The translations under genes and the position numbers were made by a program. A stretch of 10,033 bases of DNA from an uncultured Mollicutes bacterium (GTDB lineage Bacteria; Bacillota_I; Bacilli_A; Acholeplasmatales; Anaeroplasmataceae), in the NCBI GenBank assembly GCA_937905855.1, contig CALCWU010000168.1, positions 1-10,033 on the forward strand, given 5' to 3'. The notes beneath the pieces were generated by a model. The model was given only the letters and a program-made list of their open reading frames with translations, was not told the origin of the DNA and did no database searches. The number at the start of each line of letters is the position of its first letter. Position 1 is the first letter of the stretch. Below are positions 6,220-10,033 of this stretch, one piece after another.

Positions 6220-6650
6220 AATATTCTTTCTATTAAATTTAAAGGATAATACTCCATTGGTGGATTAGGATAAACATAAATTAATCTATAAATGTATAAT
6301 GCTAAATATAAAATTGAACAAATTATCCAAAAATATGGTGAGCAAAAAATTTTATTAACTCTTCTATGCTTATTAAAAATTATTACAAATGCAATAATAG
6401 GCAATAGCCAAAATAATGGATGATAATGAAATGCTCCCTTTATATCTAAATGAAAAAGACAAAGATAAGCTCTCGTAATCCCGCATCCAGGACAAGGAAT
6501 GCCAAATATCTGTTTATAAATACAGGCTGGAACATCTTTAAAAACAAAACTAAACAATAATGAATAAGCTACTAAGCCACCACAAATTATTAGAATTTCT
6601 AACCATTTTTCCTTTAATATAATTAAATATTCATTAATCCACTTTTTCAT
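6207..6650 (-). CDS. DUF2752 membrane protein
   Basis: A 147-residue membrane protein of the DUF2752 family, whose function is unknown. It has about three hydrophobic segments (roughly 16-37, 79-93 and 106-125). The family hallmark CPGCGITRA is at 53-61, followed by the conserved HYHP near 76-79; the two cysteines and the histidines could bind a metal or be redox active, which is inference. The C-terminus after YVYPNPP is short and basic. The ATG at 6650 lies inside the end of the DUF3137 gene with a 17-base overlap and no clear SD, so translation is probably coupled. It closes the lemA-DUF3137-DUF2752 unit. Confidence 0.85.
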   Translation of the reverse strand: MKKWINEYLIILKEKWLEILIICGGLVAYSLLFSFVFKDVPACIYKQIFGIPCPGCGITRAYLCLFHLDIKGAFHYHPLFWLLPIIAFVIIFNKHRRVNKIFCSPYFWIICSILYLALYIYRLIYVYPNPPMEYYPLNLIERILRHF

Positions 6651-7587
6651 CTATTTTATCAATTATTTCATCAACGCTATCTTTTTCCTTCGGTACATTT
6701 GGTTCGACTTCCTTTTCAACTGTGAATTTAGATTTATTTAATCCAAATTCATTAATAATTGCTGGAGCGATATTCAAATCACCTCTAGTTTTCTTAAGCG
6801 TTTCATCATTTAGTGGCTTTTTTACATTTATCTCTAAGGAATTAACATTATTAATAGCGACATATAGCTTACCACCTAAAAAGGCATAAAATTGCTGTCC
6901 CTTATACAATTCAGATAAAGCTAAAATTCTATCGATCATCTTAGGTGTTAAAATATAAAAGCCATCCTCTTGTAGTTCAGCAAGGGCTGAATATTTTTTA
7001 TTAAAGGCGATGCTTTCAGTTTCAAACTTTACTAAACCATTTCTTTTTTGCTTACCAGGTAAAATATATAAAGTCTTATTCATATCCTTATTAAAATCAA
7101 AAATAAAAAATCTACCATTAAAATAAGGACGATATGTTACTGTTCTATGTCCCTTAGAATCAGTTGTTTCAATTTTTTCCTCTAATGTTACATCACTAAC
7201 CTCAAATAAAACATCGTCATAGCTTGATTTAATATAATCCTCACCATGATAACGATCAGGCTTCATAAAAAAACCAGGATGAAGTACTGATGAAATATTA
7301 ATCATTCCTTCAGGATTATAAATAGCATCAGCACCAAATGTTTCTTTAACTAAGGCACTTACAACATTTTCTTTATATTTTTTACCGAATTTCTTAATTC
7401 TTGATTGAGCAGCAGCAATTAAAATAATGCCAATTGCTAATAAGATAAATCCTAAAACACTAATTGTGTCTGTAAAAAGCAAAATTAATCCTACGATACC
7501 TAAAACTGTTCCTATAGGCATAGTTATCCTAGTTTTTGAATAAACATCCTTTCGTTCAGCTTCTAGTTTTTCAATCTCGTTATTCAT
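6634..7587 (-). CDS. DUF3137 family membrane protein
   Basis: A 317-residue protein with a short cytoplasmic N-terminal helix, two adjacent membrane helices (about 23-39 and 42-60), and a large soluble domain. The soluble part matches the DUF3137 pattern by its layout and motifs such as HYHGEDYIKSSYDD-like text (here RYHGEDYIKSSYDDVLFEVSD), GRFFIFDFNK, FETES and LYVAINN. DUF3137 genes are often found beside lemA, as here; the molecular role is not known. The C-terminus is a charged, low-complexity tail (VEKEVEPNVPKEKDSVDEII). I chose the ATG at 7587 because GGAGG (7597-7593) lies five bases upstream; an in-frame ATG at 7599 is upstream of the SD. A terminator hairpin ends two bases before that SD, so expression must come from readthrough of the lemA transcript or from processed RNA. 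Confidence 0.8.
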   Translation of the reverse strand: MNNEIEKLEAERKDVYSKTRITMPIGTVLGIVGLILLFTDTISVLGFILLAIGIILIAAAQSRIKKFGKKYKENVVSALVKETFGADAIYNPEGMINISSVLHPGFFMKPDRYHGEDYIKSSYDDVLFEVSDVTLEEKIETTDSKGHRTVTYRPYFNGRFFIFDFNKDMNKTLYILPGKQKRNGLVKFETESIAFNKKYSALAELQEDGFYILTPKMIDRILALSELYKGQQFYAFLGGKLYVAINNVNSLEINVKKPLNDETLKKTRGDLNIAPAIINEFGLNKSKFTVEKEVEPNVPKEKDSVDEIIDKIDEKVD

Positions 7588-7599
7588 AAGTTCCTCCAT

Positions 7600-7631
7600 A
7601 AAAAAGGTATGTGGCTTATAGCTACATACCT
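7600..7631 (-). terminator. Intrinsic terminator/attenuator between lemA and the DUF3137 gene
   Basis: On the minus strand AGGTATGTAGC/GCCACATACCT forms an 11-position stem with one A-C mismatch and the loop TATAA, followed by six T counting the last stem base. The left arm starts five bases after the lemA UAG stop. The SD of the next gene begins two bases after the T-run. Confidence 0.85.
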
Positions 7632-7636
7632 AATTA

Positions 7637-8215
7637 CTAAAATTCCATTTTAACATCTTGACGCTTTGAGGCCTCAGCTTCAAAGAAATCACGCTTTGTA
7701 AACTTGCTACCAGCAACAATACTGCTAGGGAATACAGCAATCTTCTTGTTATAAATTGCTACATTAGAATTGTAAGTAGATCTTGCAGCCTGAAGATTTT
7801 CTTCAACCTCTTCAATGCTACCTTGAAGCTTCATAAACACTTGACTTGCCTTCAATTCTGGATAACGTTCAACAACTAAATTAATTTGCTTTGCAGCTTC
7901 TGTCATTTGATTGTTAAATTCTGATTTATCCTTCATAGATGCATTGCTTGCTGGTTGTCTCATAGAAATAACATCAGTTAATGTATCATGCTCATGCTTC
8001 ATATAACCCTTTGTTGTATCTAGCATCTTTGTTAATAAATCAAATCTCTTAGTTAAATATACATCAATTCTTGATGAAGAATTGTCGATATCTACTAGCA
8101 TTCTTACAAAGCTATTTCTAACAGAAATATACCAACTAACAATTAAAACTATTACTAGAACGACAATAGCTGCTATAACAAGACCAATCAAAGCTCCTTG
8201 TCCAATTAAAAACAT
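7637..8215 (-). CDS. lemA: LemA family protein
   Basis: LemA proteins are membrane-anchored, mostly helical proteins of poorly known role in the cell envelope. The 192 residues match the usual family length. A single N-terminal membrane helix covers about residues 7-30 (GLVIAAIVVLVIVLIVSWY), and the rest is the long four-helix-type soluble domain. Family motifs include NSFVRMLVDIDNSSSRIDVYLTKR (positions about 34-57), YPELKASQVFMKLQGSIEEV-type text, EENLQAARSTYN and the ending around FPSSIVAGSKFTKRDFFEAE. AAGGAGG lies eight bases before the ATG. An extended -10 promoter is upstream. It leads the unit with DUF3137 and DUF2752 genes, which suggests a shared envelope job, but the partner function is unknown. 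Confidence 0.93.
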   Translation of the reverse strand: MFLIGQGALIGLVIAAIVVLVIVLIVSWYISVRNSFVRMLVDIDNSSSRIDVYLTKRFDLLTKMLDTTKGYMKHEHDTLTDVISMRQPASNASMKDKSEFNNQMTEAAKQINLVVERYPELKASQVFMKLQGSIEEVEENLQAARSTYNSNVAIYNKKIAVFPSSIVAGSKFTKRDFFEAEASKRQDVKMEF

Positions 8216-8263
8216 TTGTATGTCCTCCTTATTAAACTTTACCTTTTATGGCTATCTATGATA

Positions 8264-8272
8264 ATTATATCA
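8264..8272 (-). promoter_or_regulatory. Extended -10 promoter of lemA
   Basis: On the minus strand TGATATAAT gives a consensus -10 (8269-8264) with the extended TG. No good -35 is present at 16-18 bases. Transcription would start near 8257, about 40 bases before lemA. The 104-base gap between metK and lemA holds this promoter and no convincing metK terminator. Confidence 0.6.
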
Positions 8273-8319
8273 CAAGTTTTTGCCAAAAAATAGATAATTC
8301 ATATTTTTTTCACAATTTT

Positions 8320-9477
8320 TTAAAGATTAAAATAATTTTTTAATTCTTGAACCTTATCTAATTTTTCCCAAGGTAAATCTAAATCTTCACGTCCAAAGTG
8401 ACCATAAGCAGCAGTTTGCTCATAAATTGGGCGCTTTAAATCTAAATGTTTAATAATTCCACTTGGAGTTAAAGGGAATATTTTTTCGATTGCTTTTTCA
8501 ATTTCACGCTCAGAAACCTTTGCTGTATTAAAGCTATCAACCAAAATTGATGTTGGGTGAGCAACACCTATTGCATAAGATAATTGAAGTTGTATCTTAT
8601 CAGCAAGACCAGCAGCAACAATATTTTTAGCAATATATCTTGCCATATATGAAGCACTTCTATCAACCTTTGATGGATCCTTACCACTAAATGCTCCACC
8701 ACCATGTGATGCTGCACCACCATAGGTATCAACAATTATTTTTCTACCTGTAAGACCACTATCTCCAGCTGGACCACCAACAACAAATCTACCTGTTGGG
8801 TTAAATAAATATTTAGTATTTTCATCAACTAATGATTGAGGTACAACCTCATCTACAACATATTTTTTAACATCTCTTGAAAGATCCTCTAAGCTAACCT
8901 CTGGAGAATGCTGAGTTGAAATTAAAATAGTATCAACTCTCTTTACACTACCATCATCATTATATTCAACTGTAACCTGAGTTTTTCCATCAGGACGTAA
9001 ATAATCTAAAATTTTATTTTTTCTAACATCTGTTAATCTCTTAGCAAGCTTATGAGCTAAAGAAATTGCAAGTGGCATATATTCCTTTGTTTCATTACAG
9101 GCATAGCCAAACATTATTCCTTGATCTCCAGCACCTTGCTCATGATTTGTTGTTTCATCAACACCAAGAGCGATATCTGGTGATTGTGGATCAATTGCCA
9201 CTAAAACTGCTAAATTATCAGCATCAAAGCCATACTTACCTCTTGTATATCCTATCTTTCTTACTGTCTCACGAACAATTTTTTGTACATCAACGTAATG
9301 ATTAGTTGTAATTTCACCAAAAACTACAACAAGACCTGTGGTACATATTGTTTCACAGGCAACACGACCATTTGGATCGTTTTTTAAAATATCATCCAAT
9401 ACGGCATCACTAATTTGGTCAGCAATTTTATCTGGATGTCCTTCCGTAACTGATTCACTTGTAAAAAATTTTGACAT
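8320..9477 (-). CDS. metK: S-adenosylmethionine synthetase
   Basis: MetK makes S-adenosylmethionine from methionine and ATP in the cytosol, supplying the cell's methyl donor. The 385 residues match the family length. Visible motifs are EGHPDK (12-17) near the start, the GAGDQGIMFGYA signature (115-126), and the phosphate-binding loop GGGAFSGKDPSKVDRSA (259-275). The ATG at 9477 is preceded by AAGGAGGT and overlaps the stop of the TSCPD gene as TAATG, so it is translationally coupled. No SAM-sensing riboswitch is visible in the window; any leader would lie upstream of the HD-like gene, beyond the edge. Confidence 0.98.
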   Translation of the reverse strand: MSKFFTSESVTEGHPDKIADQISDAVLDDILKNDPNGRVACETICTTGLVVVFGEITTNHYVDVQKIVRETVRKIGYTRGKYGFDADNLAVLVAIDPQSPDIALGVDETTNHEQGAGDQGIMFGYACNETKEYMPLAISLAHKLAKRLTDVRKNKILDYLRPDGKTQVTVEYNDDGSVKRVDTILISTQHSPEVSLEDLSRDVKKYVVDEVVPQSLVDENTKYLFNPTGRFVVGGPAGDSGLTGRKIIVDTYGGAASHGGGAFSGKDPSKVDRSASYMARYIAKNIVAAGLADKIQLQLSYAIGVAHPTSILVDSFNTAKVSEREIEKAIEKIFPLTPSGIIKHLDLKRPIYEQTAAYGHFGREDLDLPWEKLDKVQELKNYFNL

Positions 9478-9722
9478 TATAATACCTCCTTAAAAGCCTT
9501 TGTTAATTGATCAGCACATGATGTAGGTCTATTACCACATGTATTACCTTCCAAAATTTTAACTACATCTTCCATCTTTGCACCATCAACAAGCTTAGAT
9601 ATAGCCTTTAAATTTCCAGGACAGCCTCCTAAAAACTTAACGTTATAAACTCTACCATCCTCATAATCAAATTCGATTTGTTTTGAACAAACACCTTGTG
9701 TTTTATAAATTTTATGATTCAT
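9477..9722 (-). CDS. TSCPD-domain protein (four-cysteine family, TIGR03905-like)
   Basis: An 81-residue protein with a stand-alone TSCPD domain, the same fold found at the end of some class II ribonucleotide reductases. Four cysteines are conserved in this family and are seen at 12, 34, 62 and 69, within GVCSKQIEF, FLGGCPGNLKAISKLVDG and NTCGNRPTSCADQL. They are likely to bind a metal; that is inference, and the cell role is unknown. GGAGG lies seven bases upstream of the ATG and itself overlaps the stop of the HD-like gene (TAGGAGG). Its stop overlaps the metK start. The tight coupling to metK suggests joint expression rather than a proven joint function. Confidence 0.85.
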   Translation of the reverse strand: MNHKIYKTQGVCSKQIEFDYEDGRVYNVKFLGGCPGNLKAISKLVDGAKMEDVVKILEGNTCGNRPTSCADQLTKAFKEVL

Positions 9723-9733
9723 TTTTATTCCTC

Positions 9734-10033
9734 CTAGCTTTCATCATATATTTTTTCAAAATCATCTTGAAATTTAACAAATCTATCAAAAATATCAGCA
9801 TCATAATAAACGCGATATTCATTAGTTAATCTTTCCATAGAAACTCTATGGTTAAAAGCTTTTTTATAGCTTTTTATACTTCTTAATGAAACATACATTT
9901 CACATAACATAATTATTTGTGAATTACGATTGTTTTGAATTGCTCTCATTCTGCTTAAAAATTCATCATCATTTGAACCTTCCATATGAGCTCTTATAAT
10001 ATCCTCAGTTTTTCTTTCTAGTTCTAGCCTTGA
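9734..10033 (-). CDS. C-terminal part of a degenerate HD/HD-GYP-like protein (runs off window)
   Basis: The frame is open from the window edge to a TAG at 9734, giving 99 residues; the ATG at 9985 is internal, not a real start. The text QIIMLCEMYVSLRSIKSYKKAF (positions about 39-60 in part), then NEYRVYYDADIFDRFVKF, follows the end of HD-GYP domains, where one expects a pattern like IADVYDALTSxRPYxxA and a later FDPxLVxxF. The metal-binding aspartate of that motif is replaced by glutamate (CEMY) and the DAL by VSL. Where GYP would be expected there is EGSND. The domain may therefore bind, rather than cut, its ligand, which is inference. It is 11 bases upstream of the TSCPD gene and probably in one operon with metK. 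Confidence 0.55.
   Translation of the reverse strand, partial: SRLELERKTEDIIRAHMEGSNDDEFLSRMRAIQNNRNSQIIMLCEMYVSLRSIKSYKKAFNHRVSMERLTNEYRVYYDADIFDRFVKFQDDFEKIYDES

Noticed and set aside
8216..8319. TATCTAT...ATAGATA inverted repeat around the lemA promoter, or a metK terminator
   Set aside because: The arms are AT-only and about 35 bases apart, and no GC stem with a T-run is present after metK.
8320..10033. SAM riboswitch controlling metK
   Set aside because: metK is preceded by an overlapping gene with no leader; any riboswitch would be beyond the window edge.
1..10033. tRNA or rRNA genes, CRISPR arrays, insertion sequences or phage genes
   Set aside because: Nothing of the kind was seen; intergenic gaps are all about 105 bases or less and are explained by promoters, terminators and SDs.

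Overview
The window is AT-rich and all fourteen genes lie on the minus strand. So read the layout from high to low coordinates. The SD-rich leaders, the gene content and the order hpf-secA-prfB point to a low-GC Gram-positive bacterium of the Firmicutes/Bacillota. A lineage near Erysipelotrichia or related Bacilli is my guess. UGA is a stop codon here and RF2 is present, so this is not a Mycoplasma-type code. Stop codons are uneven: six UAA, five UAG and only one UGA, counting genes whose end is inside the window.

Right part (10033-8320): a tight operon made of the C-terminal end of a degenerate HD/HD-GYP-like protein that runs off the edge, a four-cysteine TSCPD-domain protein, and metK (S-adenosylmethionine synthetase). 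metK is joined to the TSCPD gene by a TAATG overlap.

Middle part (8272-6207): an envelope module of lemA, a DUF3137 membrane protein and a DUF2752 membrane protein. An extended -10 promoter precedes lemA. A hairpin terminator lies between lemA and the DUF3137 gene and another at the end of the DUF2752 gene.

Core part (6172-2312): a short zinc-finger protein resembling the N-terminus of ComFC, a cold-shock protein, the long-form ribosome hibernation factor hpf, and secA. The zinc-finger gene sits where Bacilli usually carry comF genes. csp, hpf and secA each have a well-formed promoter of TTGAAA, 17 bases, then a -10 box. The hpf promoter also holds a cre-like operator and a second dyad.

Left part (2305-1): prfB (RF2, without the usual programmed frameshift), yitT and the N-terminal part of recX. 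These are linked by short overlaps and probably form one transcript.

The functions are mostly housekeeping: protein export, translation termination, ribosome storage, cold adaptation and SAM synthesis. I found no convincing new defence, mobile or biosynthetic system. The most interesting signals are regulatory: three hairpin terminators placed directly after UAG stops and directly before the next gene with no room for a promoter, the likely CcpA-type control of hpf, and the reduced ComFC-like gene.
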